From contig NZ_JACSQF010000019.1 of NCBI RefSeq assembly GCF_014836755.1, positions 1-64,000 of the forward strand: a stretch of DNA of 64,000 nucleotides. Reading direction: 5' to 3'. The notes under the pieces were generated by a model, which was given only the letters and a program-made list of their open reading frames with translations, was not told the origin of the DNA and made no database searches. Below are positions 33,411 through 41,754 of the stretch, piece by piece (the first letter of the stretch is position 1; every line of letters starts with the position of its first letter). The position numbers and the translations under genes are program-made. Source of the DNA: Oerskovia merdavium. GTDB taxonomy: Bacteria > Actinomycetota > Actinomycetes > Actinomycetales > Cellulomonadaceae.

Positions 33411-35957
33411 ATGCCACTGCACCCATCCACCCCAGCGACCCCACCCGACCCGCGGTCACCGGCGTGCGCACGCCGCCGCGGGTCGCGCGCGGCCCTCGCG
33501 GCCGGGCTGTCCCTGCTCCTCGTGGCCCCCGCCGCGAGCGCCCAGGCGTTCGACCCCTTCCCGCCCGCCGCGACCGACGGGCCCGGGACGTTCTCCGAGC
33601 AGACCCTCGCGGTCGGCGGCACGGGCGGCTACGCGAACTACCGCATCCCCGCGCTGACCACGACGAACGACGGCACGATCCTCGCCTCGTACGACGGGCG
33701 CCCGTTCAACGCGGGCGACGCCCCGCAGCCCAACTCGATCCTGCAGCGCGTGAGCCGTGACGGCGGCGCCACCTGGGAGGCCACGACCGTCGTGGCCGCG
33801 GGGTACGGGACGAACTCGTCCCCCGACAAGTACGGGTTCTCGGACCCCAGCTACGTCGTGGACCGCGAGACCGGCACGATCTTCAACTTCCACGTGAAGT
33901 CGTTCGACCAGGGGTTCGGCGGGTCGGCCACGGGCATCGACCCGACCAACCGCCAGATCCTGCACGCCGCGGTCAGCGTCTCCGAGGACGGGGGCGAGAC
34001 GTGGGAGGGCCGCGTCATCACCGAGGGCGCCAAGGACCCGTCGTGGGCCGGCATCTTCGCGGCCTCGGGCGAGGGCATCCAGCTGCGCTACGGCGAGCAC
34101 GCCGGACGCCTGGTCCAGCAGTTCACGGCCCGCACGGGCGGGACCTACAAGGCCTACAGCGTCTACTCCGACGACCACGGCGCCACGTGGGCGCACGGCG
34201 AGGCCTTCGGCACGGGCATGGACGAGAACAAGTCGGTCGAGCTCTCCGACGGTCGCGTCATGATGAACTCGCGCGACTCCGCGGGCAGCAAGTACCGCAA
34301 GATCGCGTTCTCGAACGACGGCGGGCACACCTACGGCCCCGTGACCCTGGACCGCCAGCTCCCCGACCCGACCAACAACGGGTCGATCTCGCGCCTGTAC
34401 CCCGACGCCCCCGAGGGCTCGGCCGAGGCGAAGATGCTGCTGTTCAGCAACTCCAACAGCACCACGGGCCGCGAGAACGTGACCGTGCGCCTCTCGTGCG
34501 ACGACGGCGCGACCTGGCCCGGCTTCCGGGTCGTCAACCCCGGCTCGGGCGCCTACTCGACGCTCTCGCCCCTCGGCGACGGGCGGTTCGGTCTCCTGTA
34601 CGAGACGCAGGGCATGAACGCCATCTCGTTCGCGAGCTTCGACCAGGAGTGGCTCAACGCCACGTGCGCCTCGACCGTCGTGCCGGACACGACCGTCGCG
34701 ACGGGCGCCACGGTGCAGGTCCCCGTCAAGGTCACCAACCAGAACCAGGCGCCGCTGGCCGCCTCGCGCCTGACGATCGACGCCCCCGTGGGCTGGAGCG
34801 CGACCACGGTCGACGTCCCGGCGCTCGCGGTCGGCGAGACGGTCACGGTCCAGGTCGCGCTCACGGCGTCCGCGACCGCCGCGGCGACCACGGCCGCCAA
34901 CCCCGTCCGCGTCCAGAGCGTCCTGACCGCGGCCGACGGCACGCAGGCCCGCGCGTACGGCTACGTGAGCGTGACCGGCGGTCCCTCGGGGGGAGCCGTG
35001 ACCTCGCTCGCGGTGTTCGGGAAGTACACGACGGACCGTGACGTGGCTGCCCAGCCGTACACGATCGGCGAGCGCGTCCCCTACTCGTTCCGCGTCTACA
35101 ACACCGGGACCACGGCCTACCGCTCGACCGCGACGGGCAACCTGACGAACTTGTCCCCGGGCTGCAACTGGAGCAGCCTGCCCGCAGGCGGAACCTACCT
35201 GTGCGCGCTCGCGTACCGCGTCGTGACGGCCGGCGACCTCGCGGACGGCTTCTTCGTCCCCGAGACCCGCTGGTACATGAACGCCGACCAGGCGTCCTCG
35301 GTCGCGCTCACGGGCGAGCCCGTCGACCTGGTCGACCGTCGCCCCTCGCTCGCCGTCACGGCAGGCGAGCCCACGGTGGAGGACACCGACGGGAACGGCT
35401 CGGTGAACGCGGGCGACGTCGTGGTCAACCAGGTCACGGTGCGCAACACCGGCAACGTGCGGCTGACGGGGGTCGGGTCGGCGGGCCTGTGCACCCTGCC
35501 CGAGCTCGCGGCGGGCGCCGAGGCGTCGTGCGGCACGGTGCGCCGCACGCTCACCGCGGCCGACGTCGCGGCGGGCTCGCTCGCGGGCCGGACCGTCACG
35601 ATGGACGCAGCGAACGGCGGCCTCGCCGTGACCGGTCGGGTCGACGTGGCCCCCTACGAGGTGCCCACGACCCCCGTCTCGCCGGTGGCGATCGACGTCA
35701 CCGCGAGCGCCCAGTGCGTGGCGGGCAAGGTCCAGCTCACGGGCCGTGCCGTCAACGCCGGGGACGAGGCGGTCGACGTCACGATCCGCACGAGCGCCGG
35801 CTCCAAGTCGTTCGCGGGGGTGGAGGCCGGGCGCAGCGCGTCGCAGCGGTTCGCGACACGCTCTGCCTCGGTGGCCACCGGACAGGTCTCGTTCGACGTC
35901 ACGGCCGGGGGCGCGACGTCCACGCTCGTCGCCTCGTACGACGCGACGACGTGCTGA
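33411..35957 (+). CDS. nanH: Secreted exo-alpha-sialidase (GH33 type)
   Basis: Releases terminal sialic acid outside the cell; 848 residues. Signal peptide about 1-45 (ARRR, hydrophobic core, ASA-QA). The six-bladed propeller (about 50-425) has the FRIP-type motif YRIPAL with Arg78 and at least five Asp-box repeats (SRDGGATW, SEDGGETW, SDDHGATW, SNDGGHTY, SCDDGATW); the late Tyr is in GLLYETQG. Beta-sandwich modules follow: NEW3-like (about 425-520), two further Ig-like modules, one with a calcium-type loop DTDGNGSVNAGD, and a last module (about 760-848) like the GH31 tail. No LPxTG anchor. ATG after CCAGGAG. Independent start downstream of nanE. Confidence 0.95.
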   Translation: MPLHPSTPATPPDPRSPACARRRGSRAALAAGLSLLLVAPAASAQAFDPFPPAATDGPGTFSEQTLAVGGTGGYANYRIPALTTTNDGTILASYDGRPFNAGDAPQPNSILQRVSRDGGATWEATTVVAAGYGTNSSPDKYGFSDPSYVVDRETGTIFNFHVKSFDQGFGGSATGIDPTNRQILHAAVSVSEDGGETWEGRVITEGAKDPSWAGIFAASGEGIQLRYGEHAGRLVQQFTARTGGTYKAYSVYSDDHGATWAHGEAFGTGMDENKSVELSDGRVMMNSRDSAGSKYRKIAFSNDGGHTYGPVTLDRQLPDPTNNGSISRLYPDAPEGSAEAKMLLFSNSNSTTGRENVTVRLSCDDGATWPGFRVVNPGSGAYSTLSPLGDGRFGLLYETQGMNAISFASFDQEWLNATCASTVVPDTTVATGATVQVPVKVTNQNQAPLAASRLTIDAPVGWSATTVDVPALAVGETVTVQVALTASATAAATTAANPVRVQSVLTAADGTQARAYGYVSVTGGPSGGAVTSLAVFGKYTTDRDVAAQPYTIGERVPYSFRVYNTGTTAYRSTATGNLTNLSPGCNWSSLPAGGTYLCALAYRVVTAGDLADGFFVPETRWYMNADQASSVALTGEPVDLVDRRPSLAVTAGEPTVEDTDGNGSVNAGDVVVNQVTVRNTGNVRLTGVGSAGLCTLPELAAGAEASCGTVRRTLTAADVAAGSLAGRTVTMDAANGGLAVTGRVDVAPYEVPTTPVSPVAIDVTASAQCVAGKVQLTGRAVNAGDEAVDVTIRTSAGSKSFAGVEAGRSASQRFATRSASVATGQVSFDVTAGGATSTLVASYDATTC

Positions 35958-35988
35958 TCGGCGGCTGACCCGCGACCGATCCACCTCA

Positions 35989-36018
35989 GGGTGCGGCGCC
36001 CTGCCTGGCGCCGCACCC
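35989..36018 (+). terminator. First terminator hairpin after nanH
   Basis: Perfect 12-bp arms GGGTGCGGCGCC and GGCGCCGCACCC with a 6-nt loop, 31 nt after the nanH stop. Confidence 0.75.
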
Positions 36019-36029
36019 GCACCACAGAC

Positions 36030-36069
36030 CTCGGCCCTCGTCCCCGTGCCGGTGGGGACGAGGGCCGAG
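36030..36069. terminator. Second, bidirectional terminator hairpin
   Basis: Perfect 16-bp arms (36030-36045 and 36054-36069) with an 8-nt loop between the convergent nanH and 36090 genes; it can serve both directions. Confidence 0.75.
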
Positions 36070-36089
36070 CCTCGCTCGCGGCAGGGCCG

Positions 36090-36518
36090 CTAGGAGAGGA
36101 CCACGACGACGGACGTCGCCCACAGCAGGTCGTCGAGGTAGACCCGGACGCGTGGCGAGTCGTCCTCCTCCGCCGCGACGACGACCCGCAGCGAATCGTC
36201 CGTGGCCTCGAGGACGATCCTTCCGCGTCCGCCCTCGAACCGGCCGTCGAACACCAGGCTCAGGTCGGCGACCAGCTGCCGCGGCGCCTTCGCATCGAAG
36301 ACGACGACCGTCACGGGGCCGTCGACGGCGCTCTGGACGACGACGTAGAGCGAGTCGCCGTCGTGGTGAACGGGCCCAGCAGTGGGGTCGAACGTCTCGT
36401 GGACGGCCCTGCTCCCGTCCTCGGCGACCACCAGGAGTCCCTGCTCGAAGAACGCGTCGAACGACGCAAGGAACCTCTTCTTCCCGAGGAACGTCCTCGG
36501 GAGGTCGGTCGATCGCAC
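36090..36518 (-). CDS. Hypothetical protein, 142 residues
   Basis: I do not recognise this protein. It begins with a helical segment (LGKKRFLASFDAFFEQGLLVV) and continues as alternating hydrophobic/acidic stretches that look like beta strands, with no membrane segment or signal. The codon use is normal for the window. GTG start with GGAG 8 nt upstream. It lies 39 nt downstream of the PhnB-like gene on the same strand and may share its transcript. Confidence 0.65.
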   Translation of the reverse strand: MRSTDLPRTFLGKKRFLASFDAFFEQGLLVVAEDGSRAVHETFDPTAGPVHHDGDSLYVVVQSAVDGPVTVVVFDAKAPRQLVADLSLVFDGRFEGGRGRIVLEATDDSLRVVVAAEEDDSPRVRVYLDDLLWATSVVVVLS

Positions 36519-36557
36519 AGCAGCACTCCGCTCCTCCGGGCCTCGCGCAGGGCTGCC

Positions 36558-37037
36558 TCAGGCTCCCGGAACATCCTCCCCCGCGAACGCAGCCCGCAGC
36601 GCGGGCATCTCGAGCTTGATCATCTGCATCATGACGCCCATCATCCGCGCCACGGCCTCCTGGTCGTCGGACTGCGCGAGCTCCTCGAACTCGACGGGCA
36701 CGACCTGCCACGACAACCCGTAGCGGTCCTTGAGCCAGCCGCACTGCGACTCGGTGCCGCCGCCCGAGAGCAGGGCGTCCCAGTAGTGGTCGACCTCCGC
36801 CTCGTCCTCGCAGCGCACGATGAACGACACGGCCTCGCTGAACGGGAACAGGTGGTCGGGGCCTCCGTTGATGAGGTTGAAGGGCTGGCCCTGCAACGTG
36901 AAGTCGATGGTGACCAGGGTGCCGTCGGGCATCTTCAGGGAGTCGCCGACGGTGCTGTCGGGGAACACCGAGGTGTAGAAGGCCACGGCCTCCTCGAGTC
37001 CTCCGTTGAACCACAGGCTCGGGACGATCGGTCTCAT
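36558..37037 (-). CDS. VOC family protein, PhnB/3-demethylubiquinone methyltransferase-like fold
   Basis: A 159-residue vicinal-oxygen-chelate protein of the PhnB-like group, two beta-alpha-beta-beta-beta modules. Typical segments are PSLWFNGGLEEAVAFYTSVF, LQGQPFNLINGGP and DRYGLSWQVVP. The members are often annotated as methyltransferases or glyoxalases by fold only; few have proven activity. A Met-rich helix closes the protein. ATG with GGAGGAGGAG upstream. Confidence 0.9.
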   Translation of the reverse strand: MRPIVPSLWFNGGLEEAVAFYTSVFPDSTVGDSLKMPDGTLVTIDFTLQGQPFNLINGGPDHLFPFSEAVSFIVRCEDEAEVDHYWDALLSGGGTESQCGWLKDRYGLSWQVVPVEFEELAQSDDQEAVARMMGVMMQMIKLEMPALRAAFAGEDVPGA

Positions 37038-37153
37038 CGCTCTCCTCCTCCCGCGCGGCGCGCGGTGCGTCGCACTCTTCAGGTCCGACCGGCCGGGACC
37101 GGCGAACTCATCGGTCGGCGCACCCGGTCAGGCGCGGCGGCGCGGCGGGCGCG

Positions 37154-37651
37154 TCAGGCGGCGGTCCGCAGGAACGTCCCCAGCGCCTCGACCACGAGCA
37201 GGTGGTCGTCGCGCTGGGCCAGGCCGGACACGGTCACGACGCCGATCACCCCGACCCCCTCGACCCGCAGCGGGAACGCCCCGCCGTGGGCCGCGTACTC
37301 CTGGAGCGGCAGCTCGTGCTGCGCCGTGAACGTCGTGCCCCTGGCCTTGGCGCGCAGGCCCATGAGGTACGACGACGCACCGAACCGCTCGACCACGCGC
37401 ACCTTGCGCTGGACCCAGGTGTCGTTGTCGGGCGTGGTGCCCTCGGTCGCGGCGTGGAAGACCTGCTGCGGTCCGCGGCGCACGTCGATCGTGATCGGCA
37501 GCGTCCGCTCCGCGGCGAGCTCGACGAGCAGGCAGCCGAGCCGCCACGCGTCGTCGTGCGTGAAGCGCGCGAGGACGAGGTCGCGCTCGTGCTGCTCGGC
37601 CTCGGCGACGAGGCGGGACAGGTCGGGGTTCTCGGGCTGGTCGTGGGTCAT
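37154..37651 (-). CDS. UPF0303 / HbpS-GlcG-like heme-degrading domain protein
   Basis: A 165-residue protein of the UPF0303 group, which belongs to the GlcG/HbpS fold. HbpS-like proteins bind heme, but UPF0303 members are mostly untested. Conserved parts include WRLGCLLVELA, FHAATEGTTPDNDTWVQRK and HGGAFPLRVEGVGVIGVVTVSGL. CAGGCT lies 6 nt before the ATG, suggesting a leaderless start. It sits 27 nt downstream of ku on the same strand. Confidence 0.82.
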   Translation of the reverse strand: MTHDQPENPDLSRLVAEAEQHERDLVLARFTHDDAWRLGCLLVELAAERTLPITIDVRRGPQQVFHAATEGTTPDNDTWVQRKVRVVERFGASSYLMGLRAKARGTTFTAQHELPLQEYAAHGGAFPLRVEGVGVIGVVTVSGLAQRDDHLLVVEALGTFLRTAA

Positions 37652-37678
37652 GGCGTCAGCCTGGCACGCCGCGGCACG

Positions 37679-38656
37679 TCACGCCGAGGCCTTCTTGCGC
37701 GTCGTCTTCTTCTTCGCGGGTTCCTTCGTCGAGGCGGGAGCCGTGCTCGAGGCGGCCTGGTCGTCCGAGGCGCGTGACGCCGTCGGGCGCTCGCTCTTCT
37801 TCCTCGTGGTGCCCGACGGCGCAGCCTCCTTCGCGGGCTTCTCGCCCTTCGCGTCGCCCGACCTCTTGCCGCGCGAGCTCTCGACGCTGCGGCGCAGCGC
37901 CTCCATGAGGTCGATGACCTCGGCGCCCTCGCCGCCCTTCTCCTCCTGCTCGCCGAAGGTCTCCTCGGTGCTGAACGTGTCGCCTGCCTCGATCTTGGCC
38001 TCGATGAGCTGACGGAGCTGGGCCTGGTAGTCGTCCTGGTACTCCTCGGGCGTGAAGTCGGCCGCGAAGGACTCGACGAGCTGCGACGACATCGCGAGCT
38101 CCTTCGCGCTGACCTTCGCCGGCTCGTCGAGCGTCGGGAATGCGGCCTCGCGCACCTCGTCGGCCCACAGCAGCGTCTGCAGCACCAGCACGTCGTCGCG
38201 CACGCGCAGCGCCGCGAGCCGCGTGCGCTGGCGCAGCGCGAACTTCACGATCGCGGTGCGGTCGGTCTCCTCGAGCGTGCGGCGCAGCAGCACGTAGGCC
38301 TTGTTCGAGGAGGAGTCGGGCTCGAGGTAGTAGCTGCGGTCCAGGAGCATGGGGTCGATCTGGTCGGTGGGCACGAACTCCACGACCTCGACCTCGCGGC
38401 TGCGCTCGGCGGGCAGCGACCCCAGGTCCTCGGCCGTGAGCACGACCGTGCGCTCGCCGTCGTCGTACGCCTTGTCGATGTGCTCGTACGCCACGACCTC
38501 GCCGCAGACCTCGCACCGGCGCTGGTAACGGATCCGGCCGCCGTCCTTGTCGTGCACCTGGTGCAGCGGCACGTCGTGGTCCTCGGTGGCCGAGTAGACC
38601 TTGATCGGCACGTTGACGAGACCGAACGTGATGGCACCCTTCCAGATGGCCCTCAT
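37679..38656 (-). CDS. ku: Ku protein, non-homologous end joining
   Basis: Bacterial Ku, 325 residues; homodimeric ring that binds DNA double-strand ends and recruits LigD. It starts with the conserved MRAIWKGAITFGLVNVPI and contains the cysteines of a CEVCGEVV segment. The core ends near residue 260, and the C-terminal 65 residues are Lys/Ser/Ala/Thr-rich and basic (KKKTTRKK), a form known from actinobacterial Ku to help DNA binding. The ATG follows CACCAT at 6 nt, so a leaderless start is likely. A matching ligD is at 48.7 kb. Confidence 0.96.
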   Translation of the reverse strand: MRAIWKGAITFGLVNVPIKVYSATEDHDVPLHQVHDKDGGRIRYQRRCEVCGEVVAYEHIDKAYDDGERTVVLTAEDLGSLPAERSREVEVVEFVPTDQIDPMLLDRSYYLEPDSSSNKAYVLLRRTLEETDRTAIVKFALRQRTRLAALRVRDDVLVLQTLLWADEVREAAFPTLDEPAKVSAKELAMSSQLVESFAADFTPEEYQDDYQAQLRQLIEAKIEAGDTFSTEETFGEQEEKGGEGAEVIDLMEALRRSVESSRGKRSGDAKGEKPAKEAAPSGTTRKKSERPTASRASDDQAASSTAPASTKEPAKKKTTRKKASA

Positions 38657-38695
38657 GCCTCCATGGTGCTCCCGGGGCCGGGGCCTGGCGAGTCG

Positions 38696-39247
38696 TCAGA
38701 CCATCTGGAGCCGGTGGTGCGGTCCGGCGGGGAGCTCGACCTCGATACGGTCGCCGACGCCGACCGTGCCGCCCCGCTCGACCGCGGTCATGATCCCCGC
38801 CTTGCGGATCACGTCGCCCTGGCCGTCCGGCAGGACGAGCCGCTTGAGCAGGCCCGGACGGAAGTCGTTGATCTGCTGGCACGGGTTGCGCAGCCCCGTG
38901 ACCTCGAGGACGACCGTCTCGCCGAGGTGCAGGTGGGCGCCGCGCGGCAGGCCCAGCAGGTCGACCCCGCGCGTCGTCACGTTCTCGCCCAGGTCCGCGG
39001 GGCCGACGTCGAATCCCGCCTCGGCCAGCTCGTCGAACAGCTCGGCGTGCATGAGGTGGACCTGGCGCAGGTTGGGCTGGGTCGGGTCGGCCCGCACGCG
39101 GCTGCGGTGCTTCACGGTGTCCCCGGCGTGCGCGTCGCCGACGACGCCCAGCCCTTCGACGACCTGGACGCTGGAGCGCAGGTCCTTGCTGAAGTCGTGG
39201 GCAGGGCTCGAGGCCACGGCCACGACGTGGGGCACTGGATCGGTCAC
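38696..39247 (-). CDS. MOSC domain protein
   Basis: A 183-residue MOSC-domain protein, the C-terminal fold of molybdenum cofactor sulfurases and YiiM-like reductases. Visible is VVGDAHAGDTVKHRS near residue 33, a region of LGENVTTRGVDLLGLPRGAHL, and the conserved Cys in NPCQQIN near residue 123. Stand-alone MOSC proteins are thought to handle sulfur or reduce N-hydroxylated compounds. The GTG start lies 6 nt after CATGAT. Confidence 0.88.
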   Translation of the reverse strand: MTDPVPHVVAVASSPAHDFSKDLRSSVQVVEGLGVVGDAHAGDTVKHRSRVRADPTQPNLRQVHLMHAELFDELAEAGFDVGPADLGENVTTRGVDLLGLPRGAHLHLGETVVLEVTGLRNPCQQINDFRPGLLKRLVLPDGQGDVIRKAGIMTAVERGGTVGVGDRIEVELPAGPHHRLQMV

Positions 39248-39393
39248 GGGGCCATCATGGCGCGCTCGCGTGCGCGGTGGCGAGGCGGTCCGGCGCTCGG
39301 GCGGGCCGGCAGGGCGTCGGGTGCGGTCGCCGCGTGCGGGGCGCCGCCCAGCGCGGAGCGCCGCCTGTGGGCGGCGCCCGGCATCATGGGCGC

Positions 39394-39696
39394 ATGGCCG
39401 GCACCAGGTACGAGTTCGAGGCGGAGCTGTGGCGATGGACCGCGCGCAGCGACACGTGGGTCTTCGCGGCCCTGCCCACCGACGTCAGCGACGAGATCGC
39501 CGACTCCCCGCTGCCCCCGGCCGGGTTCGGGTCGGTCAAGGTCGAGGTCACGCTCGGCGGCTCGCGCTGGTCCACGTCGGTCTTCCCCGACGCCGAGCGC
39601 AGGACGTTCGTGCTGCCCGTCAAGGCCGCGGTGCGTCGGCGCGAGGCGGTCGACGTCGGCGACACCGTGCGGATCGCGGTCGAGACGATGATCTAG
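39394..39696 (+). CDS. DUF1905 domain protein
   Basis: A 100-residue single-domain DUF1905 protein, small beta-barrel fold, of unknown function; such domains often accompany YdeI/OmpD-like proteins. Recognisable are FEAELWRW, WVFAALP, GFGSVKVEVTLGGSRW and the end of the fold. CATCAT 6 nt before the ATG suggests a leaderless start. It converges on the nucleotidyltransferase gene with only 6 nt between the stops. Confidence 0.85.
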   Translation: MAGTRYEFEAELWRWTARSDTWVFAALPTDVSDEIADSPLPPAGFGSVKVEVTLGGSRWSTSVFPDAERRTFVLPVKAAVRRREAVDVGDTVRIAVETMI

Positions 39697-39702
39697 CAGG
39701 GC

Positions 39703-40542
39703 TCACCTCAGCGCATCCAGAAGTTCCCGAGCGAGGGCCGCGACGGACTGGGCCACAAGTTCAGGTTCACCGATGCCCCGTTCAGCCCGTCCGGCCATCT
39801 GCGATCCGACCGCGCCGCTTCCGACGCCAAAGAGCTCGTCGAGCAGACGCAGCGCGTTCACCGTGGCATCTTGAGACAGCGGATCAGTGAGCAGACGCCC
39901 GAACGCCGCTGCAAGGTCTTCCGTCGGCACGCCGACCAGAAGTCTGTAGACGTCGTGCGCGTCCTTGTCCTCAAGTCGAGATGAACGGCCACGCTCGACC
40001 TCGACGATGCGCTCACCGATCTTGTGCGCCTTGGCGACCAACAGCGCTGCCGGACCCGCGACACGCGCACTGACCGTACGCGTGTCGGCCGGATCGAGTG
40101 AGGCGATGCTCACGAAAGCTGAGTCGACCACGGCTGCCTCAAGACCAGCGGTGCGACGTGTCGCACGGTCATCATGCGGCGGCACCTTGCCTGAGCGCCG
40201 GGAACCTGGACCAGCCTGCGCCTCAGGGACCATGAGGTCCACCGGGACCCCGGTGGGACTGATCCATGCCCCGGGCTGCGAGCCACCTTCCTGGCGGAAC
40301 CCGGCCTTGGTCAGCGCACTCTCGAGTCGAGGATCTTCTCTCAACACACGCCGATCGACGACAAGGTCGCTGTCCTTGGTCATCTCAGCCAGGGCTACGT
40401 CCGCCCCGCCGGTGTGAAGGTAGACGGCCTGTGCTCCGACAACGACGATCGCGTCCCGATGAGCGGCGAGGGCAACGAGCGCGTCAAGGAGAGCACAACG
40501 CACCAGGACCATCATCGAATCATCTGCGCCATTGCGGTTCAT
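39703..40542 (-). CDS. Nucleotidyltransferase-like protein, candidate toxin of a two-gene module
   Basis: A 279-residue protein resembling the AbiEii/DUF1814-type nucleotidyltransferase fold. The N-terminal half has VVGAQAVYLHTG followed, about 12 residues on, by TKDSDLVVD, which fits the NTase pattern of a small-residue turn followed by paired acidic residues. A second part (LLVAKAHKIGER) and a helical C-terminus follow. The ATG has GGAG 4 nt upstream inside the upstream gene, which it overlaps by 23 nt. Together with the winged-helix partner this suggests a toxin-antitoxin or abortive infection pair. The family is inferred, not certain; a DNA repair or regulatory NTase is possible. Confidence 0.65.
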   Translation of the reverse strand: MNRNGADDSMMVLVRCALLDALVALAAHRDAIVVVGAQAVYLHTGGADVALAEMTKDSDLVVDRRVLREDPRLESALTKAGFRQEGGSQPGAWISPTGVPVDLMVPEAQAGPGSRRSGKVPPHDDRATRRTAGLEAAVVDSAFVSIASLDPADTRTVSARVAGPAALLVAKAHKIGERIVEVERGRSSRLEDKDAHDVYRLLVGVPTEDLAAAFGRLLTDPLSQDATVNALRLLDELFGVGSGAVGSQMAGRAERGIGEPELVAQSVAALARELLDALR

Positions 40543-41578
40543 TCTTCTCCATCCACGCCATCAGGGCCTCACCCTCGGACGGGGCGCGCCCCGGTCCCGT
40601 CAATTGGTCCACCACGACCTGCGCCGGCGCCGCGACCACCGCTCCGTCAGCCCGTTGGATGGCGCGTTCCATCACGACGTCGTACCCGGGTTCGACCAAG
40701 AGAACATTCGCACTGCCCTCCGCCGGGAGCAGGCCCCACTCCTTCGCCAAGCCTGACGCATCTCGGGTGAACACCGTCGCCGCACGGACCGGGGCGTAGG
40801 GCTCGATCCATGTCTCCGAGGCAATGGATCCGGTGAGGACATAGGACGCAGAGAGCGTCTGCTGGGCTTTCGAGAGGATTGCGTTCATCCCTCGCGGTTC
40901 GACCCACCGTGTCACACGGTTCGTGGAGACGACGTCGTAGTCTCTGCTCCAGAGCCGGAGCAGCTCGGGCCAGCGGGTCACGACGAACGACGTTCCATCC
41001 CTCTCGATCAGGCCCTCGCCGTCGAGGTAGTCGACCACGCGATAGATGGTTCCGACAGATCCTCCGGAGATCTCACGGATCCGTCGCGCGGTCAGTGGCC
41101 CTGCATAGTCGACGAGAGCCCGAACCACTCGGGCTGCCGGTGCACCGCGCAGCGTTCCCCTCGGACGGCCGGGGCTGCGCCAGGGGTCCTTCGTCGCACC
41201 CACGTCACGAAGGAACAGGCCGGGTCGAGAGTTCTCCACCCTGACGTTCCCTGTGGCGTCCGCGTAGGAGATTCCCGCTGCGGCAAGAGCCTCCTGCACG
41301 GGGACGGACAGGTAGCGAGCGAAGACGACTCCTTGTCTCGCGCTCTCCCGCGTGCGCTCGCTCAGCCTCGCGACGTCGCGGCGCTCGACAACCGAGCGCA
41401 CTTCTACATCGAGGTCTGCGCGCTGGCCGTCCGGCGAGGCAAGGATGGCCAGGTAGTTCCCGCCCTCCGATCTTGTGGGTCCTTCGATCTGAGCGCCCCA
41501 CCCCTCGGGCAGCCGTTCCTCGATGACACGGGCGACTGCCGCAAGGACCTGCCCCGTCGAGCGTGGCTCGCTATCCAT
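40520..41578 (-). CDS. Winged-helix protein, candidate antitoxin/regulator of the two-gene module
   Basis: A 352-residue protein. The N-terminal 110 residues resemble a restriction-endonuclease-like or sensor fold (ADLDVEVRSVV), a winged helix lies in the middle (about 145-200: LTARRIREISGGSVGTIYRVVDYL, split here by eye), and a C-terminal domain follows. It is probably the DNA-binding antitoxin that represses its own promoter. The start is the ATG at 41578 with AAGGGAG upstream; an upstream GTG six codons earlier overlaps that site. The gene overlaps the NTase-like gene. Codons are less GC-biased than the neighbours, which suggests acquisition. Confidence 0.65.
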   Translation of the reverse strand: MDSEPRSTGQVLAAVARVIEERLPEGWGAQIEGPTRSEGGNYLAILASPDGQRADLDVEVRSVVERRDVARLSERTRESARQGVVFARYLSVPVQEALAAAGISYADATGNVRVENSRPGLFLRDVGATKDPWRSPGRPRGTLRGAPAARVVRALVDYAGPLTARRIREISGGSVGTIYRVVDYLDGEGLIERDGTSFVVTRWPELLRLWSRDYDVVSTNRVTRWVEPRGMNAILSKAQQTLSASYVLTGSIASETWIEPYAPVRAATVFTRDASGLAKEWGLLPAEGSANVLLVEPGYDVVMERAIQRADGAVVAAPAQVVVDQLTGPGRAPSEGEALMAWMEKNEPQWRR

Positions 41579-41615
41579 GTCGACTCCCTTGTACACGCCA
41601 TGCGCGCGTTCAGAA

Positions 41616-41645
41616 AATATAGCCGTTCACCCGACGAGTGAACAA
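41616..41645 (-). promoter_or_regulatory. Promoter with embedded operator of the two-gene module
   Basis: On the minus strand TTGTTC (41645-41640) and TATATT (41621-41616) are 18 nt apart, 37 nt before the start codon. The inverted repeat GTTCAC/GTGAAC (41625-41630 and 41638-41643) fills the space between them, as expected for a site whose occupation blocks RNA polymerase. This is the most AT-rich spot in the region. Confidence 0.65.
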
Positions 41646-41754
41646 GAGCATTTCCCGAACAACAGGGTTGTCGGCTGGCGGGTTCCACGGGTGCCGCCCT
41701 GCCCCGAGCATGCGCGACGAACAGGCGCAGAACTCGGACGAGACTCCGTTCCGA

